From assembly GCA_021298995.1 (NCBI GenBank), contig JAJTGB010000036.1, forward strand, positions 1 to 40,995: 40,995 nt of DNA, given 5' to 3'. Shown piece by piece: positions 1-8,351 of this stretch. The DNA is from Comamonadaceae bacterium (GTDB lineage: Bacteria > Pseudomonadota > Gammaproteobacteria > Burkholderiales > Burkholderiaceae_C). The first letter of the stretch is position 1. The number at the start of each line of letters is the position of its first letter. The notes under the pieces are model-generated. The model saw only the letters and a program-made list of their open reading frames with translations. It was not told the DNA's origin and did not search any database. The position numbers and the translations under genes are program-made.

Positions 1-1105
1 CCAGCGAATGGTTGTCGGGTTTGAGGCCAGACTCTTTGATCATGGCGATCAATTCAATGAGGACATCTTTCACGTCGCCCACGATAGGCACATCAACCTT
101 CACGCGCTTTGAAATGCTGGAGGGGTCGATGTCGATGTGAATGATCTTGCGCTCGTTTTGCGCAAAGTGTTTGGGGTTGCCAATGACGCGATCGTCAAAG
201 CGCGCACCCACGGCCAGCAACACGTCGCAGTGTTGCATGGCGTTGTTGGCTTCCCATGTACCGTGCATACCGAGCATGCCCAAAAACTTGGGGTCAGTGG
301 CCGGAAATGCGCCAAGGCCCATGAGCGTGTTGGTAACAGGGTAGCCGAGCATGTTGACCAACTGGCGCAACTCAGCGGAAGCATTGCTTAAAAGAACGCC
401 ACCACCCGTGTAAATGTAGGGGCGCTTGGCAGCCATCAGCAACTGGAGGGCTTTGCGAATTTGGCCACTGTGTCCCTTGCGCACTGGGTTGTAAGAGCGC
501 ATTTCAACGGAGTCAGGGTAGCCGTGATAGGGCACCTTGTTGAAAGAAACGTCCTTTGGAACATCGACCACAACAGGGCCGGGTCGACCGCTTCGGGCAA
601 TGTGAAAGGCCTTCTTCATGATCATGGCCATGTCTCGGGCGTCTTTGACCAAAAAGTTGTGTTTGACAATGGGGCGGGTGATGCCAACGGTGTCGCACTC
701 TTGAAAAGCATCAAGGCCAATGGCCGCAGTGGGAACTTGCCCACTGATGATGACCATGGGAATGCTGTCCATGTAGGCCGTTGCAATTCCCGTGACGGCA
801 TTGGTCAGACCAGGCCCGGAAGTGACCATGGCAACACCCACATCGCCAGTAGCGCGCGCATAGCCGTCGGCTGCATGCACAGCAGCCTGCTCATGTCGAA
901 CCAGCACATGCTGAATGGTGTCTTGTTTGAAGAAAGCGTCGTAGATGTGCAATACCGCACCGCCTGGGTAACCCCAGATGTACTTGACGTTCTCGGCTTG
1001 GAGGGCTTTGACGAGGATTTCGCCACCCCGCAATTCAGCGGGAGACGACGAGGCTGCAGCAGCAGCATGGGCCGCATTGGCCATTTCAGCTTTGGAGATT
1101 TCCAT
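1..1105 (-). CDS. ilvI: acetolactate synthase large subunit, partial (runs off the window start)
   Basis: Reverse-strand translation from ATG at 1105: MEISKAEMANAAHAAAA..GGEILVKALQAENVKYIWGYPGGAVLHIYDAF..HVLVRHEQAAVHAADGYARATGDVGVAMVTSGPGLTNAVTGIATAYMDSIPMVIISGQV; ThDP-enzyme/AHAS hallmarks. Not in the ORF track because its stop is outside the window. Confidence 0.95.
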   Translation of the reverse strand, partial: MEISKAEMANAAHAAAAASSSPAELRGGEILVKALQAENVKYIWGYPGGAVLHIYDAFFKQDTIQHVLVRHEQAAVHAADGYARATGDVGVAMVTSGPGLTNAVTGIATAYMDSIPMVIISGQVPTAAIGLDAFQECDTVGITRPIVKHNFLVKDARDMAMIMKKAFHIARSGRPGPVVVDVPKDVSFNKVPYHGYPDSVEMRSYNPVRKGHSGQIRKALQLLMAAKRPYIYTGGGVLLSNASAELRQLVNMLGYPVTNTLMGLGAFPATDPKFLGMLGMHGTWEANNAMQHCDVLLAVGARFDDRVIGNPKHFAQNERKIIHIDIDPSSISKRVKVDVPIVGDVKDVLIELIAMIKESGLKPDNHSL

Positions 1106-1192
1106 ATTCAACCTTTGTGAATTTCTCTAACGAAAAACCTTGGGTGCTCTTTTGCAGGACTCTTGTGAAGTTGCAGAATTTGGTTACGAACT

Positions 1193-1759
1193 TTGGCCAC
1201 CGAACAAGAACTTTCAGATTTCCTCAAAACCACGGAGAAGCGCGCCTTCAAACGCACGCTGTATCACGTGCGCAATGAAGAATCTGCCTTGGACATTGTG
1301 CAAGACAGCATGATCAAGCTGGCTACTCACTATGGCGACAAACCGTCAACAGAGCTGCCCATGCTCTTCCAGCGAATCTTGTCCAACACCACCCTCGATT
1401 GGTTTCGCCGCCAAAAAACCCGCAACGCCCTGTTTTCAAACATGAGTGACTTTGGCACGGATGCCGACGGTGACGATTTGGACTTTTTGGAGAATTTAGG
1501 CGGGCTGAGTGAGCCTGGTCTTGGTGAAAGTGCGGAAGATTTAACCCAACGGAAACAAATTTTTCACCAAATTGAGGCAGAAATACAAGAATTGCCGCCC
1601 CGTCAACGTGAAGCCTTCCTGCTGCGTTATTGGGAGGAGATGAACCTTTCTGAGACGGCAGTTGCCATGGGCTGCACTGAGGGCAGTGTCAAAACTCACT
1701 GTTCTCGGGCTGTTCAAGCGCTGAGTAAAGCACTTCGCGCCAAAGGATTTAACAAATGA
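1193..1759 (+). CDS. ECF-type RNA polymerase sigma factor (TTG start)
   Basis: Region 2/4 signature: ALDIVQDSMIKLATHY, WFRRQKTRNAL, ELPPRQREAFLLRYWEEMNLSETAVAMGCTEGSVKTHCSRAVQAL. Confidence 0.92.
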   Translation: MATEQELSDFLKTTEKRAFKRTLYHVRNEESALDIVQDSMIKLATHYGDKPSTELPMLFQRILSNTTLDWFRRQKTRNALFSNMSDFGTDADGDDLDFLENLGGLSEPGLGESAEDLTQRKQIFHQIEAEIQELPPRQREAFLLRYWEEMNLSETAVAMGCTEGSVKTHCSRAVQALSKALRAKGFNK

Positions 1760-2199
1760 AATCGCACGCCATTTCAAACATACATCGAATTGACCAGGTG
1801 GGTCAGGCTATCGCACGCCAGCTCAACGAGCACGCCATCGACCTGCCACACGACATCAGCGAACGTCTTCGGGTGGCCAGAATCCAGGCTGTTTCCATGC
1901 GCAAGCCTGAGCCTGTGCGCATCCTCGCTCCTCAGCTGGTCCCTGCCATCGGCACCAGCATTGGCAACCTCGATGAGGGTTTGAGCCTTTGGAGTCGCCT
2001 CGCCTCAGCACTGCCGCTGGTCGCTTTGCTTTTTGGTTTGGCCACCATCCACATCTTTCAAAATGAGTTTCGCGCCAACGAAATTGCCCAAGTCGATGCC
2101 GAGCTGCTCACAGACGACCTCCCCCCCAGCGCCTACACAGACCCTGGTTTCCTGATCTTCCTCAAGTCCACCCCTGCTGAATCCAAGGGCTCAGATTGA
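1756..2199 (+). CDS. DUF3619-like single-TM protein
   Basis: ATGA overlap with the sigma factor; cytoplasmic-type N-terminus, one TM segment (LASALPLVALLFGLATIHIF), short C-terminal part. Family assignment by recall. Confidence 0.75.
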   Translation: MKSHAISNIHRIDQVGQAIARQLNEHAIDLPHDISERLRVARIQAVSMRKPEPVRILAPQLVPAIGTSIGNLDEGLSLWSRLASALPLVALLFGLATIHIFQNEFRANEIAQVDAELLTDDLPPSAYTDPGFLIFLKSTPAESKGSD

Positions 2200-2807
2200 T
2201 GTTTTCGCGCGTTTTTGCTGCTTTTGTCATTGCCACCCTTGGATGGGGTGGCGGGCTTGCGCTTGCGCAAAACGCAACCCAGCAAACAAACCCAAACATC
2301 TCTGCCAAAGTGCCCAATTCACTTTGGCAAAATCTAACGCAATCGCAAAAAAAAGCTCTGGCACCCCTCGCCCCCCATTGGGCTCAAATCAGTCCCGCTC
2401 AAAGAAACAAATGGTTGGCAATGTCCAACAATTTTGACAATCTATCGCCACGCGAACAAGCAACGCTGCACAACCGAATGGCCGATTGGGCTTCACTCAG
2501 CCCTCAGCAAAGAGCACAAGCTCGACTCAATTTCAACGAAACCAAGATCCTTGGGGCAGACCAAAAGAAAAGCCAGTGGGAAGCTTACCAAGCCCTCAGC
2601 CAAGATGACAGGAAAAAACTGGCTGCACAGCAAACCACCAGAATTCAAGGCGCAGCCACAGCCTCACAGCCCGCTTCGCCTCAAAAAGTCATCCCTTTGC
2701 AGGGCAAATCCCCTCCCACAGAGAGCATCAGCAAAACAACACCCGTGATTGTGATCGACAAGAAAACGTTGTTGCCCACGACGGTGGCAATCCCCGAGGG
2801 CACTTGA
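2199..2807 (+). CDS. DUF3106-like secreted protein
   Basis: Signal peptide (FSRVFAAFVIATLGWGGGLALAQ), then W/LSPxQR-type repeats (LAPLAPHWAQISPAQRNKWLAMSNNFDNLSPREQATLHNRMADWASLSPQQRAQAR). TGATG overlap with upstream gene. Confidence 0.75.
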   Translation: MFSRVFAAFVIATLGWGGGLALAQNATQQTNPNISAKVPNSLWQNLTQSQKKALAPLAPHWAQISPAQRNKWLAMSNNFDNLSPREQATLHNRMADWASLSPQQRAQARLNFNETKILGADQKKSQWEAYQALSQDDRKKLAAQQTTRIQGAATASQPASPQKVIPLQGKSPPTESISKTTPVIVIDKKTLLPTTVAIPEGT

Positions 2808-2808
2808 G

Positions 2809-3375
2809 TTGAGTGACGCACCCATTCTGCAAAATGAGCAGACAGAAGAGCAGGTCAAGCAGTCGTTAGACACCCAAGCTCAACTCACGCCAACATGGAC
2901 CACCCCCTCATTGAGAAGGCGGATGGCCTGCTGGTTGTACGAAGGCATGCTGCTGTTTGGCGTGGTTTTTGTTGCGGGTTACTTGTTTGGCACGCTCAGC
3001 CAAACCAAGCACGCCCTTGATAATCGCCATGGCCTTCAAGCTTTTTTGTTTCTTGTTTTTGGCATCTATTTCACTTGGCTATGGTCCAAGGGTCAAACAC
3101 TCGCCATGAAAACTTGGCACATTCGAGTGTTGGATGCCAACGGCCAGCCCCTCACTCAAGCCCGCGCATTGTGGCGGTATGTCCTCAGTTGGGTTTGGTT
3201 CCTTCCGCCCATCGCATTGGCATTCCCATTCAAACTTCCACCGGCCACAGTCGGTTTGCTGGTTTTCGTCTGGGTCTTTGTTTGGGCGCTTTCAAGTCGC
3301 TTTCAATTGCATCGACAATATTGGCATGACGTGTGGGCCGGTACGCAACTGGTGGATGCTCGTCAAAAAACCTGA
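2809..3375 (+). CDS. RDD family membrane protein
   Basis: LRRRMACWLYEGMLLFGVVFVAGYLFG...WSKGQTLAMKTWHIRVLDANGQPLTQARALWRYVL; RDD-like membrane architecture; TTG start. Confidence 0.8.
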   Translation: MSDAPILQNEQTEEQVKQSLDTQAQLTPTWTTPSLRRRMACWLYEGMLLFGVVFVAGYLFGTLSQTKHALDNRHGLQAFLFLVFGIYFTWLWSKGQTLAMKTWHIRVLDANGQPLTQARALWRYVLSWVWFLPPIALAFPFKLPPATVGLLVFVWVFVWALSSRFQLHRQYWHDVWAGTQLVDARQKT

Positions 3376-3396
3376 ACGGTACCCACTACTCGCGCT

Positions 3397-3786
3397 ATGA
3401 CCACTGACAACGTGAATCCCCAAAAGGCCCGAAAGGGTCTGTCCAGAATTTTTCATGCTGGGGGATACTCACTTGCAGGTCTCAAAGCTGGCTGGGGTGA
3501 AACAGCTTTTCGGCAAGAAGCTTTGCTGGCCATTTTTCTCATTCCTGCCGCCTTTTGGCTGGGCCAGACTTGGGTTGAAGTGGCCCTGTTGTGTGGCTCC
3601 GTGATTTTTGTCATGGTGGTCGAATTGCTCAATACTGGCATTGAGACGGCCATCGACCGAATTGGTACCGAATGGCATGCATTGTCTAAACGGGCCAAAG
3701 ACATGGGCAGTGCTGCTGTGCTCTTGAGTCTCTTGCTTTGTCTCGGTATTTGGGGCGCAGCAATTTGGAAATACATCCATGGCTAA
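3397..3786 (+). CDS. dgkA: diacylglycerol kinase
   Basis: 129 aa, three TMs, EVALLCGSVIFVMVVELLNTGIETAIDRIGTEWHALSKRAKDMGSAAVLLSLL is the DgkA signature. Confidence 0.93.
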   Translation: MTTDNVNPQKARKGLSRIFHAGGYSLAGLKAGWGETAFRQEALLAIFLIPAAFWLGQTWVEVALLCGSVIFVMVVELLNTGIETAIDRIGTEWHALSKRAKDMGSAAVLLSLLLCLGIWGAAIWKYIHG

Positions 3787-4366
3787 GCCAACATTTTCAC
3801 TTTGTGTTTACTGCGGCTCTAAGCCTGGCGATGATTCAAGCTTTGCAGAATCGGCCGTGCAAGTTGGGCAGTGGATTGCCCAGCATGGTGGTCAACTGGT
3901 GTACGGTGGAGGCAGAAATGGCCTCATGGGCGTGGTGGCTGATGCCACCCTGGCAGCAGGCGGCCAGGTGGTGGGCATCATTCCCCAAGCCTTGGTGGAA
4001 AAAGAATGGGCCCATCAAGGTTGCACCGAACTGCATGTGGTTGAAAACATGCACGATCGCAAAAGAATGATGGCTGAGCGGGCCGATGCATTCATCGCCT
4101 TGCCAGGCGGCATTGGCACTTTCGAAGAGTTTTATGAAGTTTGGACTTGGCGTCAGTTGGGCTATCACAACAAGCCTATAGGCTTACTCAACCTGAACGG
4201 TTACTACGATCCCATGTTGCTGTTTCTCAACAATGTTGTGAAGCATCGTTTTATGGACACATGGCAAATGGATTTGATTCAATCCGACACAGATGCCAAC
4301 CGGCTGCTTCCAGGCCTGATACAAGCAGCAGGCCTGCCTACACCTTTCTTGAGTCAGTCTATTTAA
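3779..4366 (+). CDS. TIGR00730/LOG family Rossmann-fold protein
   Basis: VYGGGRNGLMGVVADATLAAGGQVVGIIP...ALPGGIGTFEEFYEVWTWRQLGYHNKPIGLLN (PGGxGTxxE motif). Confidence 0.93.
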   Translation: MAKPTFSLCVYCGSKPGDDSSFAESAVQVGQWIAQHGGQLVYGGGRNGLMGVVADATLAAGGQVVGIIPQALVEKEWAHQGCTELHVVENMHDRKRMMAERADAFIALPGGIGTFEEFYEVWTWRQLGYHNKPIGLLNLNGYYDPMLLFLNNVVKHRFMDTWQMDLIQSDTDANRLLPGLIQAAGLPTPFLSQSI

Positions 4367-4369
4367 GGC

Positions 4370-4732
<363 letters not shown>

Positions 4733-6406
4733 TTAAGCTCGAAATCGATTGGTAATAGGATAACGCCAATCCTTGCCAAAACTGCGGTGTGTGACACGAA
4801 TTCCCACTGGCGATTGCCGGCGTTTGTACTCGTTGAGTTTGATGAGCCGGGTGACTTTCTCGACATCAGCCTGATCGAAGCCATCGGCCACCAAGGCTTG
4901 GATGCCCTCATCGTTTTCCATGTACCTTTGAACGATGGCATCTAGGACCTCATAGGGCGGCAAGCTGTCTTGGTCTTTTTGATCGGCGCGCAGTTCAGCA
5001 CTAGGAGGCCGCGTGATGATTCTCTCGGGAATAGGATTTTTCCCAGTGCCATAGGGGTCATTGTGATTGCGCCACTCGGCCAATTGAAAAACTTGCGTTT
5101 TCACCACATCTTTGATGACGGCAAAGCCACCGGCCATATCGCCATACAGCGTGCAGTAGCCCGTGGCCATTTCGCTTTTATTGCCCGTAGTAAGCACAAT
5201 GGCGCCCGTTTTGTTGGACATGGCCATGAGCAAGGTGCCGCGCACGCGCGCCTGAATATTTTCTTCAGTGGTGTCTTCTGCCAAGCCTTTGAATTGGTCT
5301 GACAAGGCGGATTTGAAACCCTCAAACAAAGGGGCAATGGCAATTTCGTCGTATCGAACGCCCAGACGCTTGACCATTTCGCGAGAATCAATCCAACTGA
5401 TGTCTGCGGTGTAGGGGGATGGCATCATGACTGCATGAAGTTTGTCTGCCCCGAGGGCATCTACGGCCAAAGCCAAGACCAACGCAGAATCAATTCCGCC
5501 CGACAGGCCCAAAATAGCGCCCGGGAATCCGTTCTTGCCTAAGTAATCTCGAATACCCAAGACCAAGGCGTGCCACAGGTCCTCTTGCCAAGAACTGCTG
5601 CCGCTGGACAGCGTACCCGAAATACTCAATTGGCCATCACCAGCTGTCGAATCAACGCTGATTGTTGGCAAGCACTCTTGGAATGCAGGTGCGCGCGCAA
5701 CAACTTCGGCTTTGGCGTTCAAAGCGAACGAGCGGCCTTCAAAAATAACTTCATCTTGCCCCCCCACCAAATGCGCGTAAACCAATGGCAGGCCGCACTC
5801 TTGAACGCGCTGCCCCATTTGAACTTCGCGCTCAAGCCCTTTGCCCACATGAAACGGGGAAGCATTCAAGACGAGCAACAACTGAGCGCCGGCCTCCCGT
5901 GCTTTTTGGGCAGGCTTTTCAAACCAAGCGTCTTCACAAATGAGCAATCCCATCTTGACGCCTGCCACCTCAAAAACACAAGGCTCGCTTCCAGGGGTGA
6001 AGTACCGCCGCTCGTCAAAAACTTGGTAATTGGGCAATTCTTGCTTGGCGTAGGTGGCCACGACCTGGCCTTCGCACAAAACACTGGCTCGGTTGAAGCG
6101 TTGGGTCACGGACACACTTCGGCTTTGAATACCACCGCCCTCGGGATGTCCCACCACCACATGCAAGCCTTTTAACCCAGCCAGCTCTCGGGCCACTGTT
6201 TTCAGGGCATCATCGCAGGCATCGATAAACGCTGGCCGAAGCAAGAGGTCTTCGGCTGCATAGCCGCAAATGGCCAATTCGGGGGTTAAGACCAGCCTTG
6301 TGCCTTGGCTGTAGGCCGTGCGAGCAGCGTCGATCATTTTGCGAGCGTTGCCCGGCATGTCGCCGACGACGAAGTTAAGTTGGGCAATACAAAGTTGAAG
6401 GGTCAT
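4733..6406 (-). CDS. nadE: glutamine-dependent NAD+ synthetase
   Basis: N-terminal CN-hydrolase domain (MTLQLCIAQLNFVVGDMPGNARKM) plus NAD synthase domain (GAILGLSGGIDSALVLALAVDALG). Start taken at internal MTLQLCIAQ (6406), not the longer ORF start. Confidence 0.93.
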   Translation of the reverse strand: MTLQLCIAQLNFVVGDMPGNARKMIDAARTAYSQGTRLVLTPELAICGYAAEDLLLRPAFIDACDDALKTVARELAGLKGLHVVVGHPEGGGIQSRSVSVTQRFNRASVLCEGQVVATYAKQELPNYQVFDERRYFTPGSEPCVFEVAGVKMGLLICEDAWFEKPAQKAREAGAQLLLVLNASPFHVGKGLEREVQMGQRVQECGLPLVYAHLVGGQDEVIFEGRSFALNAKAEVVARAPAFQECLPTISVDSTAGDGQLSISGTLSSGSSSWQEDLWHALVLGIRDYLGKNGFPGAILGLSGGIDSALVLALAVDALGADKLHAVMMPSPYTADISWIDSREMVKRLGVRYDEIAIAPLFEGFKSALSDQFKGLAEDTTEENIQARVRGTLLMAMSNKTGAIVLTTGNKSEMATGYCTLYGDMAGGFAVIKDVVKTQVFQLAEWRNHNDPYGTGKNPIPERIITRPPSAELRADQKDQDSLPPYEVLDAIVQRYMENDEGIQALVADGFDQADVEKVTRLIKLNEYKRRQSPVGIRVTHRSFGKDWRYPITNRFRA

Positions 6407-6410
6407 ACAG

Positions 6411-7592
6411 GTGAAGGAATTCAATTCCAACAATTATGTCATTGAGGTGCAGGATTCGATGCACGATGTTTCTGCAAAGGATTGGGATTCTTTGTTGGGG
6501 CAGCAAACCGAACCGACCCCCTTCATGTCCCATGCTTACCTGAGCGCCATGGAAGACAGCGGTTCAGCCTCCGTCAAATCAGGCTGGAAACTTCGCCTAC
6601 TGACCCTGCGACATTCGGGGCTTGGCATAGCAGGCGCCGAGAGTGGTCGCTTGGCGGGCGCTGCAGCCCTTTACATCAAACCTCATTCTTACGGAGAGTA
6701 TGTTTTCGACTGGGCTTGGGCAGACGCCTACCAAAGACACGGTTTGAACTACTACCCCAAGGCCGTTGCCGCCGTGCCCTTTACCCCGGTGCCAGGCTCT
6801 CGTTTATTGGCGGACTCCCCTGCCAGCCAATCTGCCCTTTTGTCTGCCATGGTTGAGTTGGCCCAGCAAGAAGACTGGTCCTCTTTGCACGTGCTGTTTT
6901 TGTCAAACGAAGAAGTCAAGGCCACCGAGGCAGCTGGCTGGCTCAGCCGGCACACCGTTCAGTTTCATTGGCACAACGACTCATACTCAGACTTTGAGCA
7001 TTTTCTGAGCGCCATGAACCAGGAAAAACGCAAAAAAATCAAGCAAGAAAAAAGAAAGGTGAGCGAGGCAGGCGTGACGTTCAAAGCTTTAGAAGGCGCA
7101 CAAATTCAGAGCACCGATTGGGACTTTTTCTACAAATGTTATTCACAAACCTATTTTGAACATGGCAATGCGCCCTATCTCAGCCGAGATTTTTTTCAAC
7201 GCATGCAAGACCACATGGCAGAGAACTGGGTGCTGTTTATTGCTGAAAAAGACGGGCAACGCATTGCTTGCAGCCTGATTGGACTGGCCAACCAGGTGGC
7301 CTACGGGCGCTATTGGGGCGCATTAGAGCGAGTCGATTGCCTGCATTTTGAGGCATGCTATTACCAGCCCATTGAGTGGTGCATTCGCAAAGGGGTTGTG
7401 CGCTTTGAAGGAGGTGCTCAAGGCGAACACAAAATGGCCCGGGCGCTCTTACCCGTCAAGGCCAACAGCGCGCATTGGCTTGCGCACCCTGGGTTTGCCG
7501 ATGCGGTCGAAAAGTATTTAGAAAAAGAAGGCCACGGCGTGGCGGCCTACTTGGAAAACTTGGAAGCCCGATCACCCCTGAAGGTGAAGTGA
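6411..7592 (+). CDS. FemAB/GNAT-like (DUF482-type) acyltransferase
   Basis: 393 aa; NQEKRKKIKQEKRKVSEAGV, YWGALERVDCLHFEACYYQPIEWCIRKGVVRFEGGAQGEHKMARALLPVKANSAHWLAHPGF. GTG start at 6411; an ATG at 6462 is an alternative. Confidence 0.85.
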   Translation: MKEFNSNNYVIEVQDSMHDVSAKDWDSLLGQQTEPTPFMSHAYLSAMEDSGSASVKSGWKLRLLTLRHSGLGIAGAESGRLAGAAALYIKPHSYGEYVFDWAWADAYQRHGLNYYPKAVAAVPFTPVPGSRLLADSPASQSALLSAMVELAQQEDWSSLHVLFLSNEEVKATEAAGWLSRHTVQFHWHNDSYSDFEHFLSAMNQEKRKKIKQEKRKVSEAGVTFKALEGAQIQSTDWDFFYKCYSQTYFEHGNAPYLSRDFFQRMQDHMAENWVLFIAEKDGQRIACSLIGLANQVAYGRYWGALERVDCLHFEACYYQPIEWCIRKGVVRFEGGAQGEHKMARALLPVKANSAHWLAHPGFADAVEKYLEKEGHGVAAYLENLEARSPLKVK

Positions 7593-7605
7593 TCGACCGC
7601 AAAAC

Positions 7606-8142
7606 TCAGGCGTGGGCCTTTTGGTAGTTGGCAATGCCATCCAAGATTTCTTTCTTGGCTGACTCTGGGCCTTCCCAGCCCAAAATCTTGACCCACTTGC
7701 CCACTTCCAAATCTTTGTAGTGCTCAAAGAAGTGGGCAATGGTTTTCAAACGCAGTGGATTCAAATCTTCAGGTTTTTGCCATTGGGTGTAGATCGACAA
7801 AATTTTGTCGGTGGGCACAGCCAAGATTTTTCCGTCTTCGCCAGCTTCATCAAGCATTTTCAGTATGCCAATGGGACGACAAGGCACCACCACACCCGGG
7901 ATCAGGGGCACTGGCGTGATAACCAAGACGTCCACAGGATCGCCGTCACCACTGATGGTTTTGGGCACATAACCATAGTTGGTTGGGTAGTGCATGGCGG
8001 TGCTCATGAAACGGTCGACAAAAATAGCGCCAGTGGCCTTGTCCACCTCGTATTTCACAGGATCGGCATTCATCGGAATTTCGATGATGACGTTGAATTG
8101 TTCGGGAACTTTGCTGCCAGGGGTAACGTTGTCTAGGGACAT
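7606..8142 (-). CDS. ppa: inorganic diphosphatase (family I)
   Basis: 178 aa; [70 protein letters not shown]. Confidence 0.96.
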   Translation of the reverse strand: MSLDNVTPGSKVPEQFNVIIEIPMNADPVKYEVDKATGAIFVDRFMSTAMHYPTNYGYVPKTISGDGDPVDVLVITPVPLIPGVVVPCRPIGILKMLDEAGEDGKILAVPTDKILSIYTQWQKPEDLNPLRLKTIAHFFEHYKDLEVGKWVKILGWEGPESAKKEILDGIANYQKAHA

Positions 8143-8214
8143 TTTTCAGAAATATAAAAAGTTGAAGTAAACCTAAGAAGCTTAGGATTAACCCCGATTT
8201 TACTTTCACAGGGC

Positions 8215-8243
8215 TTGCTTCTTCCGAACATTGCCCTTTTAAT
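8215..8243 (+). promoter_or_regulatory. candidate sigma70 promoter for hppA
   Basis: TTGCTT (8215-8220), 17-bp spacer, TTTAAT (8238-8243). Confidence 0.45.
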
Positions 8244-8282
8244 GCTTTAGTTGGCCAATCGACTCCTTGTGGGAGCGAGGAA

Positions 8283-8343
8283 GCAACGCAGGGAGGTGTT
8301 CCTCAAGCGTTGCACCTCCTCCTAGCAGTAAAAAACTAAGGAG
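8283..8343 (+). promoter_or_regulatory. structured hppA leader with interlocking stems and SD-sequestering hairpin
   Basis: GCAACGC (8283-8289)/GCGTTGC (8307-8313); GGAGGTG (8292-8298)/CACCTCC (8313-8319); CTCCTAG (8319-8325)/CTAAGGAG (8336-8343, includes the SD AAGGAG, one bulged A). Confidence 0.5.
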
Positions 8344-8351
8344 ATTGATTT

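Noticed and set aside
461-1120. 219-aa plus-strand ORF
   Set aside because: Antisense to ilvI, which is clear on the minus strand.
8283-8319. Classical coaxial H-type pseudoknot in the hppA leader
   Set aside because: The loop between the two 3' strands is 0 nt, making standard geometry difficult; I describe the arms as interlocking or mutually exclusive instead.
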